A stretch of DNA of 64,000 bases from Homoserinimonas sedimenticola (GTDB lineage: Bacteria > Actinomycetota > Actinomycetes > Actinomycetales > Microbacteriaceae). The position numbers and the translations under genes were made by a program. The notes beneath the pieces are model-generated. The model was given only the letters and a program-made list of their open reading frames with translations, ran no database searches and had not been told where the DNA came from. Positions 52,676-61,443 of this stretch are shown here, piece after piece; position 1 is the stretch's first letter; each line of letters opens with the position of its first letter. Where the stretch lies: NCBI RefSeq assembly GCF_026094475.1, contig NZ_JAPELL010000001.1, forward strand, positions 1,388,326 to 1,452,325. Direction: 5' to 3'.

Positions 52676-52746
52676 GACGGTGTCCTCCGGGGGTCAGTCG
52701 GGCAAGACGGTGGGTGGGATTCCACGCTAGGCACGCCCCCGCGCAC

Positions 52747-52761
52747 CCGCGAAGTTCGCGG
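52747..52761. promoter_or_regulatory. 15-bp palindrome upstream of the acyl-CoA oxidase gene
   Basis: CCGCGAAGTTCGCGG is a perfect odd palindrome, 72 bp before the start codon. On the minus strand TTCGCG within it and TAGCGT at 52733-52728 could be -35 and -10 boxes, so a repressor here would block the promoter. Confidence 0.4.
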
Positions 52762-52832
52762 TGACCGGCCTATAAACGCGAGCACGCGCATCCGCGGCAC
52801 GTCTGTGCAACTCCTACAAGCCCACCGGGACT

Positions 52833-53762
52833 TTACGGTTGCGCATCCACAAGCTCCGGTGCGGGGTCGCGCTCGATCTCACGAGTGCGCGCGATGCCGT
52901 GACGGCGCTGCAAGGCCACGACCCACCAGCCGAAAAGCGTCACCATGACCACCGTCATGGCAACACCGACGGGGCTCCCCTCGGTCGTCGAGGCGTCAAC
53001 GACGCCGACAGCACTGAGCAGGTAGAGGAGCGTGTTGTTGAGAACGTGGGCCACGATCGCCGCCTCGAGGCCGCCCGTGCGCCAGGTAATCCAGCCGGCG
53101 AAGATGCCGAAGACCGCGACATCCAGCAGGCCCCACACATCGTAGATGTGCCCCACCACGAAGAGCGGCACCGGCAGGAGAATCGCCCAGGCCGGATGCT
53201 TCAACCACGTGCCGATGGTCTGCATGAGGTACCCGCGGAACACGTACTCCTCCGCCGTCGCCTGCACCGGAACAAGCAGCAGCGCCACGACGATGAGTGC
53301 GAGAGAATCCGCGCCCCACTCCGGCACGACGGCGGCGCCCCCGGAGAGCAGCGGAACAAGGAGGAAGCCGATCGAGAACACGGCGAGATACACCGCGAGT
53401 ACGGGACCGAGGAGCCGCAGCATCCACCGCCAGCGCAGATGCCCCGCGACCGAGGAGAGAAGACCCAGCGGGCGCGGCCCCATGATGAGCGTCGCCAGGA
53501 TGATCGACGGCAGCATGAGCGCGATCGAGACGAGCGCGAAGGCGAGCATGAGTGGGTCTGAGGTATCGATAACCGCCTCTTCGACAAGGCGCTCGAATGC
53601 GGGATGAGGGTTCTCGCTGAACACGACGGCCGCGAGGACAGGCACGGCGAGGGCCAGCGTGAACACGGCGTAGAAGACGAAGGCGATGAGACCGGTGATG
53701 AGGGGCTTCCACCACGCGGACTTCGGCCACGAACGATTCAGGCGGTGATACTCGAAGGTCAC
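52833..53762 (-). CDS. CPBP (CAAX/Abi) family intramembrane protease
   Basis: 309 aa from GTG with about eight membrane helices. The active-site motifs are complete: E171-E172-X3-R176 in TAEEYVFRGYL, H205 in FVVGHIYD, and H239-X2-N242 in AHVLNN. Substrates of bacterial members are mostly unknown; some modify peptides or confer self-immunity. The GTG follows TAGGAT by seven bases. Confidence 0.9.
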   Translation of the reverse strand: MTFEYHRLNRSWPKSAWWKPLITGLIAFVFYAVFTLALAVPVLAAVVFSENPHPAFERLVEEAVIDTSDPLMLAFALVSIALMLPSIILATLIMGPRPLGLLSSVAGHLRWRWMLRLLGPVLAVYLAVFSIGFLLVPLLSGGAAVVPEWGADSLALIVVALLLVPVQATAEEYVFRGYLMQTIGTWLKHPAWAILLPVPLFVVGHIYDVWGLLDVAVFGIFAGWITWRTGGLEAAIVAHVLNNTLLYLLSAVGVVDASTTEGSPVGVAMTVVMVTLFGWWVVALQRRHGIARTREIERDPAPELVDAQP

Positions 53763-53780
53763 GGGGTCGATCCTACGAGG

Positions 53781-54356
53781 CTAGATCGAGTAGCTGCCCG
53801 GGTCGTCGAAGAACTGGGCGTCGAACTCCCGCTCCGGCTTGGGTGGGCGCGGGACCGCCGGGCTGCCGACGAGCAGCGAGCGGGGCGGGGCATCCGTCAA
53901 GACGACCGAATGCGCGCCCACGACGCAGCAGTCCCCCAGCGTGATCGGCCCGAGGACTGCGGCGCCCGCCCCGATCGTCACCTGGTTGCCGAGCGTGGGA
54001 TGCCGCTTGGTGCGCTTCGACGACCGGCCGCCCAGGGTGACGCCGTGGTACAGCATCACGTCGTCGCCGATGATCGCCGTCTCGCCGATCACGACCCCCA
54101 TGCCATGGTCGATGAAGAAGCGCCGCCCGATCGTCGCGCCCGGATGGATCTCCACCCCCGTGAGGAAGCGGGCCCACTGCGACACCGCGCGGGCGAGGAA
54201 GAACCGGCGCCACCCCCACAGGCGGTGGGCGATGCGGTACCACCAGATGGCGTGCAGACCCGAGTACAGCCAGAACACTTCCGCGTTGCTGCGCGCCGCG
54301 GGGTCCCGCAGCCGTGCGGTCGCCAGATCCTCGCGGATGCGGCCGATGACGCTCAT
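53781..54356 (-). CDS. cysE: Serine O-acetyltransferase
   Basis: 191 aa, short actinobacterial form. Left-handed beta-helix hexapeptides include [39 protein letters not shown] and [16 protein letters not shown]. It acetylates serine with acetyl-CoA; CysK, encoded upstream, converts the product to cysteine. The C-terminal end is GSYSI; an Ile end is the feature CysK binds in the cysteine synthase complex. Lies 95 bp after cysK with a hairpin between. Confidence 0.94.
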   Translation of the reverse strand: MSVIGRIREDLATARLRDPAARSNAEVFWLYSGLHAIWWYRIAHRLWGWRRFFLARAVSQWARFLTGVEIHPGATIGRRFFIDHGMGVVIGETAIIGDDVMLYHGVTLGGRSSKRTKRHPTLGNQVTIGAGAAVLGPITLGDCCVVGAHSVVLTDAPPRSLLVGSPAVPRPPKPEREFDAQFFDDPGSYSI

Positions 54357-54392
54357 ACGCCGACCCCGGATGCTGCGGGCTCAGCCCACACG

Positions 54393-54428
54393 CAAGGCCG
54401 GACCCGGATCATCCCGGGCCCGGCCTTG
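54393..54428 (-). terminator. Hairpin between cysK and cysE
   Basis: Nine-base stem CAAGGCCGG/CCGGCCTTG with an inner CCCGG/CCGGG pairing. It may partly terminate transcription between the two cys genes. Confidence 0.55.
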
Positions 54429-54451
54429 GGCATGGCAACGAGAAGCGGCAC

Positions 54452-55387
54452 TCAGTCCTGCAGGTGCTCGAACAGGATCGTCGAGAGGTAGCGCTCGCCG
54501 AAGTCGCAGACGACGGCGACGACCGTCTTGCCCGCGTTCTCGGGGCGGGACGCCACCTGGAGGGCCGCGCTCACGATGGCCCCCGAGGAGATGCCCGTGA
54601 GGATGCCCTCCTCCGTCGCGAGGCGGCGTGCGAGATCAAGCGACTCGTCGAGCGTGACGTCGATGATCTCGTCGTAGATCTCTCGGTCGAGCACGTCGGG
54701 CACGAAGTTGGCACCGAGGCCCTGGATCTTGTGCGGGCCGGGCGTGCCCTGCGTGAGGATCGGCGAGTCGATCGGCTCGACGCCGATGACCTGGATGCCC
54801 GGCTTGCGCTCCTTGAGGAGACCGCCCGCGCCCGTGATGGTGCCACCCGTGCCGATGCCTGCAACGAGGATGTCGACCTCGCCGTCGGTGTCGGCCCAGA
54901 TCTCCTCACCCGTCGTCGCGCGGTGCACAGCGGGGTTGGCGGGGTTGCCGAACTGGTCGGCCCAGATCGCGTTCTCCGTGCCCGCGACGATCTCCTGCGC
55001 CTTCGCAACGGCGCCCTTCATGCCTTCGGAGCCGGGCGTGAGCACGATCTCGGCGCCAAACGCGCGGATGACGCCGCGGCGCTCCTTGCTCATCGTCTCC
55101 GGCATCGTGATGATCACCTTGTAGCCGCGTGCCGCGCCGACCATGGCGAGCGCGATCCCCGTGTTACCGCTCGTGCCCTCGACGATGGTGCCGCCCGGCT
55201 TGAGGGCTCCGGAGCTTTCCGCCGCGTCGATGATCGCCGCGCCGATGCGGTCCTTGACGCTGTTGGCCGGGTTGTAGAACTCGAGCTTCGCAAGCACGGT
55301 CGCGCCCACGCCCTCCGTCACTCTGTTGAGGCGGACGAGCGGGGTGTTGCCGATGAGGTCGGTGACGTTGTCGTAGATGCGGGCCAT
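54452..55387 (-). CDS. cysK: O-acetylserine sulfhydrylase (cysteine synthase A)
   Basis: 311 aa PLP enzyme. Schiff-base Lys45 in [11 protein letters not shown], phosphate-binding loop [15 protein letters not shown] and [15 protein letters not shown] are all present. It makes cysteine from O-acetylserine and sulfide. Promoter at 55436-55464; divergent from hipB. Confidence 0.96.
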   Translation of the reverse strand: MARIYDNVTDLIGNTPLVRLNRVTEGVGATVLAKLEFYNPANSVKDRIGAAIIDAAESSGALKPGGTIVEGTSGNTGIALAMVGAARGYKVIITMPETMSKERRGVIRAFGAEIVLTPGSEGMKGAVAKAQEIVAGTENAIWADQFGNPANPAVHRATTGEEIWADTDGEVDILVAGIGTGGTITGAGGLLKERKPGIQVIGVEPIDSPILTQGTPGPHKIQGLGANFVPDVLDREIYDEIIDVTLDESLDLARRLATEEGILTGISSGAIVSAALQVASRPENAGKTVVAVVCDFGERYLSTILFEHLQD

Positions 55388-55435
55388 GAGACGCTGCTTC
55401 CGTTAGGAGGGAGGAGTGGGTACCGGGTAGTACTC

Positions 55436-55464
55436 ACCATAACTTTGCGGTGGGTGCGGCACAA
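55436..55464 (-). promoter_or_regulatory. Promoter of cysK
   Basis: On the minus strand TTGTGC (55464-55459), a 17-bp spacer and TATGGT (55441-55436), about 50 bp before the cysK ATG. Confidence 0.55.
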
Positions 55465-55524
55465 AGACGTTACGGGCTGGCGCAAGGCCTCGTGCTCACC
55501 CACACCCACCATGTGCGCGAGCGA

Positions 55525-55580
55525 GCACTTTACGAGAAGTGCGCGGTCGGGCACAATGGGGAAGGTGCGCGACGGCGCAC
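55525..55580 (+). promoter_or_regulatory. hipBA promoter with two operator palindromes
   Basis: TTTACG (55529-55534), 17-bp spacer and CACAAT (55552-55557) form the promoter. One palindrome, GCACTT-tacgag-AAGTGC (55525-55542), covers the -35 box; a second, GTGCGC-gacg-GCGCAC (55565-55580), lies between the -10 box and the ribosome site. Both share AAGTGCGC/GCGCACTT half-sites, fitting autorepression by HipB. Confidence 0.65.
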
Positions 55581-55594
55581 TTTAAGGAGGAACC

Positions 55595-55813
55595 ATGAAG
55601 GTGCGGACTGGACGAGAACTGGGCGCCCTCGTGCGCGATCGCCGCGAGTACATGGGCCTGACACAGCAGGAGTTGGCAAAACGCGCATCCGTGACACGCG
55701 AATGGCTCCTGCGCTTCGAGCACGGCAAATCGACCGTTCCACTGTCGAAGGTATTGGATGTGCTCACCGCACTTCACCTCGTGATCGACGTGGAGGACGA
55801 CGATGCCCGCTAA
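55595..55813 (+). CDS. hipB: HipB-like antitoxin, XRE-type DNA-binding protein
   Basis: 72 aa. A single HTH_3 domain: LGALVRDRREYMGLTQQELA, KRASVTREWLLRFEHGKSTV and a short acidic tail. HipB proteins bind operators upstream of their own operon and neutralise HipA. ATG at 55595 follows AAGGAGG. The stop overlaps the hipA start by 11 bp. Confidence 0.88.
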   Translation: MKVRTGRELGALVRDRREYMGLTQQELAKRASVTREWLLRFEHGKSTVPLSKVLDVLTALHLVIDVEDDDAR

Positions 55814-57062
55814 AGAGCTGCTGGCGTATATGGATGGCATCCTCGCCGGCAGGGTGGCGCAGAGCCCGCAGGGCAACACGACCTTCACCTACGACGAGGA
55901 CTACAGACAGTCAGCCGACGCCACACCCTTGTCGCTCTCCATGCCGCTCACTCGAGCGAAGCATCCGTCTCGCGCGATAATGCCGTTCCTGGCAGGGCTA
56001 CTCCCGGACAATGAGGCGCGTCTCGCGAGACTCGCCTCCGAATACCAGACATCCACCAACCCCTTCGCCCTCCTCACCCACATCGGCCGCGACTCCGCAG
56101 GGGCCATCCAGCTTCTGCCACCCGGGGAGGATTCGAGCGACGCCGCAACGCGCCAGGGAGACATTGCGAGGCTCAGCACCGACGACTTCGCTGACCTCAT
56201 CGCCGACATCGTCGACAATGCCGCGACCTGGGGTTCGCGCACGGGGATGGAAGCTCGTTGGAGCCTGCCCGGAGCGCAGCCGAAGATCGCTCTCTTCCGA
56301 TTCGACGACGGTTCCTGGGGGGTGCCACGCGACTCGACACCCACCACTCACGTACTCAAACCCGCGATGGCTCCCTATGCTGACCACGACGTCAACGAGC
56401 ACGTGACGATGGCGGCCGCTGAACGGCTAGGGCTCACGGTAGCTGACCATGGAATCTTGACGACCCCGGTGGGGCACCGGGTTTTCGTGAGCCGCCGCTA
56501 CGACCGCAGCGTTGTCGACGGGCGATGGATACGGCGGCACCAGGAGGACCTCTGTCAGGCCCTCTCCGTCCCCCCGGCGATGAAGTATCAAGGCGACGGC
56601 GGACCCGGGGTCGCCGCGATTGCTGATCTCTTCAGAGATTCTGTTCCCGATCTGCACGAACGCAGACGCGCTCGCGAGCAGTTCTTCGGCGCGCTCGTCT
56701 TCGCGGTCTCGGCTGCCTGCACGGACGCTCACGCCAAGAATTACTCTCTCCTCCTGGAACGGCGCAGCGTGAAGCTGGCGCCCCTGTACGATCTCGGCAC
56801 TCACGCGCCCTACCGCGCCTCCGCCCCCCTCAGAAGTGCGATGAAGGTGGGTGACGAGTACCGCTTCGCCGCCATCTCCAAGCGGATGCTCGTCGCTACG
56901 GCACGCAGGCTGTCCCTCGATGAAGAGTGGGCAGAGAACCGGGTGGACGAGATTCGAAGCGGCGCGGCGCAGGCGTTCAGCGATGCCGCCGCACACATTG
57001 ATGCGCCGTATGCAGGATTCGTCGCTGACGCGGTTGCAGCGTTTGCGGAAGGGCGCAGCTGA
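55803..57062 (+). CDS. hipA: HipA-family serine/threonine kinase toxin
   Basis: 419 aa. N-terminal HipA_N region ends near PFLAGLLPDNEARLARLA; the kinase core has ARWSLPGAQPKIALF (ATP/Lys loop), THVLKPAM, VSRRYDR, CTDAHAKNYSLLL with catalytic D308, H310, K312, N313, and LAPLYDLG with D330. Key residues are intact, so it is predicted active. E. coli HipA phosphorylates GltX and causes persistence; targets here are unknown. No conserved island boundary is visible, but a TA pair beside cysK is likely accessory. Confidence 0.9.
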   Translation: MPAKELLAYMDGILAGRVAQSPQGNTTFTYDEDYRQSADATPLSLSMPLTRAKHPSRAIMPFLAGLLPDNEARLARLASEYQTSTNPFALLTHIGRDSAGAIQLLPPGEDSSDAATRQGDIARLSTDDFADLIADIVDNAATWGSRTGMEARWSLPGAQPKIALFRFDDGSWGVPRDSTPTTHVLKPAMAPYADHDVNEHVTMAAAERLGLTVADHGILTTPVGHRVFVSRRYDRSVVDGRWIRRHQEDLCQALSVPPAMKYQGDGGPGVAAIADLFRDSVPDLHERRRAREQFFGALVFAVSAACTDAHAKNYSLLLERRSVKLAPLYDLGTHAPYRASAPLRSAMKVGDEYRFAAISKRMLVATARRLSLDEEWAENRVDEIRSGAAQAFSDAAAHIDAPYAGFVADAVAAFAEGRS

Positions 57063-57105
57063 GTCTCGCTCCGGCCGCGACACTTTGCGATCTGCAAAGC
57101 GGCGG

Positions 57106-57134
57106 CGGCCGGCCCCCACCAGGGGAGCCGGCCG
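57106..57134. terminator. Bidirectional hairpin between hipA and the nuclease gene
   Basis: Stem CGGCCGGC-CCCC with GGGG-A-GCCGGCCG (one bulge) and a 5-nt loop lies between convergent genes. Confidence 0.65.
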
Positions 57135-57141
57135 TCGTCGA

Positions 57142-57200
57142 GGTTTCGGTACGCTTCGCTACTCAATCAGCGGAGCAGGCTTCGCCACTCAAGCAGCGAA
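57142..57200. repeat. REP-like element with two 21-bp imperfect repeats
   Basis: GGTTTCGGTACG at 57142-57153 is followed by CTTCGCTACTCAATCAGCGGA (57154-57174, first copy) and a near copy at 57180-57200 differing at three positions. GGTTTCGGTACG recurs at 62799-62810. Short intergenic repeats of this look are frequent in Microbacteriaceae. Confidence 0.5.
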
Positions 57201-57207
57201 ACTGCTC

Positions 57208-60200
57208 CTAACCGAAGAGCCACTCCAGCAGGTTCGCGAGCTCGTCGAGCGCGTCTTCGATCGCGGCAGCGATCGCGCCGAAGAAGCCGCGCGGTGCTGG
57301 CTTCACGGTGCGCTCGCCCGAGGTGGCCGAGCCGTCACTGTAACCCTCCGCGCTCGCGGTGACGGTGACGGTGAGATCGCTGCCGGCGTCCGCCCCGACG
57401 ATGCGGTAACGCTCGCCGGTCGCGCCCTCGATGGGTTCGCCGTCGCGGTTCCACTGGTAGGAGTAGTCGACGTCGGTGACGCTCCAGTGGCCCTCGTTGA
57501 CGCTCACCGTCTTGCCGACCCGCACGGCACCCGTGATGCGGGGCTCCTTGTTCGACTCGATGGCCTCCTCATCCGGGTCAGCCACGACCTCGATCGGCAC
57601 GGTCACGCTTGTGCCCGTCTCGGGCACAGTCACGAGGAGCGACTGCGGCCCGGAGAGCCCGGCCGGCACCGTGAAGGTGACGGATGCGCGACCCTGCTCG
57701 TCGGTCGTGTCGACGATTGTCGGATCGATGGGGGCGGTGCCGAGCACCTCACCGCCGAGCGACACCTCGACCGTGGCATCCGTTGTGACGCCGCGGCTGA
57801 AGAGGAGCGAGCTCAGCTCGAGCGTGACCTGCTGCCCCGTCGCGTAGGGACCGGGCTCGGAGAAGACGACCCCGACCGAACGCTGCGCTGGGTCGACGCC
57901 GACGACCTCGTTCTGCTCGAAGTAGTCGACCATCGCCTGCAGGTCGATGCGACCGGAGTCGGCACGATCGGCGCCCTCGGCGAGGGTGGCGAAGTTGTCG
58001 CCGCCCGCCGCCAGGAACGAGTTCGCAACGACCCGGTAGCTGGCCTCGGGGTCGAGGGGTTCGCCGTTCAGCGTGATCGAGGAGATGCGGCTGCCCTGCG
58101 GCGCCGTGGGGTCGTAGGTGTAGACGAGCCCCTCCGACACGCCGAGCTTGAGGAAGGGCCGGCTTGCCCCCTCGGGCTGCCACTGCTCCTCCAGCACCAT
58201 CCGGATCTGCTCTCCCGTGAGGTCCATCGTCACGAGCGTGTTGGCGAAAGGCTGAACCGCGGCCGCCTCTGCGTAGGTGACGTTGCCGTCGGGGTCACCC
58301 TCGCCGCTCGACTCGTAGACGAGGTCGGCGCGGAGACCGCCGGGGTTCATGAAGGCGATCTGGGCGCCCGCCTGCTCCGCTGCCCACAGCTGCACGTCGG
58401 CGACGAAATTGCCGAGCGTCGATTCGCCTCCTCGGTTCTCGGAACCATCCGACTGGACTGCCCGGTAGAGCGACTCCTCGATCTCCCCGACGCTCACGGA
58501 ACCGAGCTCGTCGGCGAGCGCCTCCGCCTCGGCCACGATCGCCGCGACCTCCGGGTCGGGCTCGAAGCCCTCGAGCGGGAGGACCTCGCCGCTGAGGGTG
58601 ACGATGTCGCCCGTCTCGGGGTCGACCGTCAGGTCGACGTGGCCGTAGGTCTCGCCGTACTCACCGGCACCGATGACGAGTCGCGGCTGCTCCATTCCGG
58701 GCACCTCGACCTCGTGCGCGTACTCGAGGTGCGTGTGACCGGAGAGAATGGCGGCGATCTCGGGGCTGACACCCGTGACGATCTCGCCGAAGGCGGAGTC
58801 ATCCGTCAACGAGGAGATGTCCGCGGTGGCCGCACCCTCGTGAACGAGGAGGACGAGCACATCCGCCTCACCGTTCGCCTCGTCGCCGTCGCTCAGCTCC
58901 TCCGCCACGCGGTTGACCTCGTCGACGACGGGGCGGACCTCGATCGTCTCGATGCCGGCGGGGCTGACGAGCTCGGGCAGGGCTTCCGTCACGGCGCCGA
59001 TGTAACCGACGCGCACGCCGCCGAGCTCCTGCACGAAGTACTCCTCGTACGCGGGCTCGCCCGTCTCGGTGTCGTAGAGGTTGGCCGCGAGATAGGGCCA
59101 GTCGGCCTCCTCGAGGATGCGCTCATCGACGTCGGCGCGGCCCTTGTCGAACTCGTGGTTGCCGAGGGCGCTTGCGTCGAGACCGATCTCGTTGAGCACG
59201 TCGATCGTCGGCTGGTCGTTCTGAATGAACGAGTCGAAGGTCGAGGCTCCGATGTTGTCGCCAGCGCTCACGAAGGAGGTGTTGGGGTTCTCGGCGCGGT
59301 AGGCGTCGACCATGCCGCCCAGCTGGGCGGCGGCACCGAGACGACCGTGGAAGTCGTTGATCGTGAGGATATCGATCTCAACGGGGGCAAGCTCACTACT
59401 GACACCGACCACGATCGGGTCATGATCGCTCGATCGGTAGACGGTGCCCGCCTCGGCCGCCGCGCCGAAGTAGCCGCGCTCCGCCCACTCCGGCGAGTTG
59501 ATCGACCACACGCCTGCACCCGTGACGTACTCCGCGAGGGAGGGCGTGGCGACGATGTGGTCGAGGGAGCCGAGTTCGCCGTCGAACGTGTAGGTGTACT
59601 GGCCGTCGGTGCGGTCGGCGACGAGGTCCACGTAGCCCGCACCTGTGAAGACCTGGATCGGGTCCTCTTCGGAGTAGGCGTTGAAGTCTCCGACGAGGAA
59701 CACATCCTCCGACTTCTGTGGATCGGCGACGATGTCGTCGACGATCGTGGTGAGTCGCTGCGCCATCGCGACGCGCTCGGCGTTGAACTGGCCCTGGCCG
59801 TCCGCGGGCTCCTCACCGTCGCCCCCCTTCGACTTGAAGTGGTTGGCGATGACAGTGAACACCTTGCCCGTGTCGACGGATTCGAAGGTCTGCCCGATGG
59901 GCTTGCGAGCAATGTCCCAGACCGGGTCGAGGTCTGTGAAGCTGTCTCCTACCTCTGTTACCGCGGCCGGCTTGAAGATGATCGCGTTGGAGATGAAGTC
60001 AGTGACGGAGGGGTCGGCGAGTTCGGAGGGCGTTGCGACGTAGTCCCACGTGCCCTCGCCGGCTGCCGCGTTGAGCCCGGAAACCAGGTCTGCGAGCGCC
60101 TCGTCGGCGGGTTCGCCGAGCTTTACCGAGTTCTCGATCTCCTGAAGCACGACGACCTCGGCACCCAGACCGTTGATCGCTGCAACGATCTTGGACTTCT

Positions 60201-61248
60201 GGATCTCGAACTCGGCGGCCGTCGTGGCACCGCGGGCATCGGAATTCGCCGAACGCAGCGTCGTGAAGTAGTTGTAGACGTTGAAGCTGCCCACCTGGAA
60301 GTCGCCGCCGACCGCGGGTGCCTCAGCAGGGCGGGGGTTGGCACTCGTGAAGACAGGCTTGCTCTCATCCGGGCTGGCGTCCGTGAGCGGTGTCGTCGGC
60401 TGCAGCCGCCAGTCGTCAAAGCCGTAAGCCAGCACGAACGGGGTGGGGAAGCTGACAGCGTCACCGTTACGTACGACCTGCTCCGCCATGTAGTACGGCT
60501 GCTCGCCGGGGTGAGAGTTGTTGCCTACCTGGATGCTGTAGCCGTCGTCGAGCAGGATGCGACTGGCCCGGTTGGCCGCCGCGATCGCGTCTGCCTCAGG
60601 GCCGGCATCCGCCGTCTCGGTGCTCTTGACCGCCGGTGCCCCCGGGCTGAGCCAGAGCGTTCCATAGTTGCTGAGCTGGTGGCTCGAAGAGACGTAGTAG
60701 TCGCCGGTGGGGACCACCAGCTGGTTCTCGAAGGCCTCCCGTGCGTCACCGACGACGGAGGGGGGAAGGGGCGCGGCCGCGGGGATCTCGACGCCGGCCT
60801 CGACCAGCTCTGTCGCTCCCACTGACGTCGCGCTGACCTGCGTTTGGCCGAAGTACTCGCCTGCCTCGCCCGTGACGCGTACGAGATCGCCGATCTCGAC
60901 CGACGGGTTGGCGCTGCCGAGGTAGACGAACAGGCCGTCGGAGACCGCAGAGGTGGCATCCGTCTCGCCACCCGAACCCTGCGTCTGAACGACGATGCCA
61001 CGGTAGCCGGATGCTCCGCGGTAGTCGGCCGTGACGACCCCCTCTACCGTGACCGTCTGGCCCGCGAGAGGCGTCGATGCTCCAGGGCCCTGCACCTCGG
61101 CGATGGAATGGGTGACCTCGGCAGCGACGGCGCTGGTCGCGCTGAGGCCTGAGAGGAGAAGGGTGAGGGCGCTGAGGGAGGCGACGCCGGCGAGCCGACC
61201 CCCTCTGCTTCTGCGCGGTGCTGGGGCCGAGTCGGCAGGCTTCTGCAT
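57208..61248 (-). CDS. Secreted ExeM/NucH-type endonuclease fused to 5'-nucleotidase
   Basis: 1346 aa. Signal peptide 1-43 (ends AVA-AEVTHS). Residues about 45-165 are an OB-like domain, about 290-620 an endonuclease/exonuclease/phosphatase domain (VLQEIENSVKLGEPADE, VANHFKSKGGDGEE, GDFNAYSEEDPIQ, DHDPIVVG). From about 623 a metallophosphatase follows (ILTINDFHGRLG, SAGDNIGAS, GNHEFDKG near 700, SGHTHLEY near 836) and a 5'-nucleotidase C-terminal domain (NPGGLRADLVY, SFLAAGGDNFATL). The last 250 residues are Ig-like. No anchor motif. Expected to degrade extracellular DNA to nucleosides plus phosphate. ATG has GGAG eight bases upstream. Confidence 0.93.
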   Translation of the reverse strand: MQKPADSAPAPRRSRGGRLAGVASLSALTLLLSGLSATSAVAAEVTHSIAEVQGPGASTPLAGQTVTVEGVVTADYRGASGYRGIVVQTQGSGGETDATSAVSDGLFVYLGSANPSVEIGDLVRVTGEAGEYFGQTQVSATSVGATELVEAGVEIPAAAPLPPSVVGDAREAFENQLVVPTGDYYVSSSHQLSNYGTLWLSPGAPAVKSTETADAGPEADAIAAANRASRILLDDGYSIQVGNNSHPGEQPYYMAEQVVRNGDAVSFPTPFVLAYGFDDWRLQPTTPLTDASPDESKPVFTSANPRPAEAPAVGGDFQVGSFNVYNYFTTLRSANSDARGATTAAEFEIQKSKIVAAINGLGAEVVVLQEIENSVKLGEPADEALADLVSGLNAAAGEGTWDYVATPSELADPSVTDFISNAIIFKPAAVTEVGDSFTDLDPVWDIARKPIGQTFESVDTGKVFTVIANHFKSKGGDGEEPADGQGQFNAERVAMAQRLTTIVDDIVADPQKSEDVFLVGDFNAYSEEDPIQVFTGAGYVDLVADRTDGQYTYTFDGELGSLDHIVATPSLAEYVTGAGVWSINSPEWAERGYFGAAAEAGTVYRSSDHDPIVVGVSSELAPVEIDILTINDFHGRLGAAAQLGGMVDAYRAENPNTSFVSAGDNIGASTFDSFIQNDQPTIDVLNEIGLDASALGNHEFDKGRADVDERILEEADWPYLAANLYDTETGEPAYEEYFVQELGGVRVGYIGAVTEALPELVSPAGIETIEVRPVVDEVNRVAEELSDGDEANGEADVLVLLVHEGAATADISSLTDDSAFGEIVTGVSPEIAAILSGHTHLEYAHEVEVPGMEQPRLVIGAGEYGETYGHVDLTVDPETGDIVTLSGEVLPLEGFEPDPEVAAIVAEAEALADELGSVSVGEIEESLYRAVQSDGSENRGGESTLGNFVADVQLWAAEQAGAQIAFMNPGGLRADLVYESSGEGDPDGNVTYAEAAAVQPFANTLVTMDLTGEQIRMVLEEQWQPEGASRPFLKLGVSEGLVYTYDPTAPQGSRISSITLNGEPLDPEASYRVVANSFLAAGGDNFATLAEGADRADSGRIDLQAMVDYFEQNEVVGVDPAQRSVGVVFSEPGPYATGQQVTLELSSLLFSRGVTTDATVEVSLGGEVLGTAPIDPTIVDTTDEQGRASVTFTVPAGLSGPQSLLVTVPETGTSVTVPIEVVADPDEEAIESNKEPRITGAVRVGKTVSVNEGHWSVTDVDYSYQWNRDGEPIEGATGERYRIVGADAGSDLTVTVTASAEGYSDGSATSGERTVKPAPRGFFGAIAAAIEDALDELANLLEWLFG

Positions 61249-61431
61249 TTGTGCGTCTCCATGTCATGCGCGTCTCGCCGTCGAGACACGCAGGCTGAGA
61301 CCCCCTTTTTGGGGGACAAGGTGAAAGTAATCGAGACCTACGACATTCGCCAAGTGCTCATTTGTTGTCGTCATCGAGCGTTCACGTCGCAGAAACCAAG
61401 GCCGCCGCAACGGCAGCTCCCGCCGAGCCAG

Positions 61432-61437
61432 TAACGT
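61432..61437 (+). promoter_or_regulatory. TANNNT box of leaderless EamA transcript
   Basis: TAACGT, six bases, then the GTG at 61444. Confidence 0.45.
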
Positions 61438-61443
61438 GGTCGG

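Noticed and set aside
55595-57062. hipBA as part of a phage-defence island
   Set aside because: Only the TA pair is present; neighbours are cysK and a secreted nuclease, with no integrase, tRNA site or other defence genes.
56851-60825. 1324-codon open frame on the plus strand
   Set aside because: It is antisense to the ExeM/5'-nucleotidase gene; composition is Arg/Val/Asp-rich with no domain motif, as expected for the mirror of a GC-rich gene.
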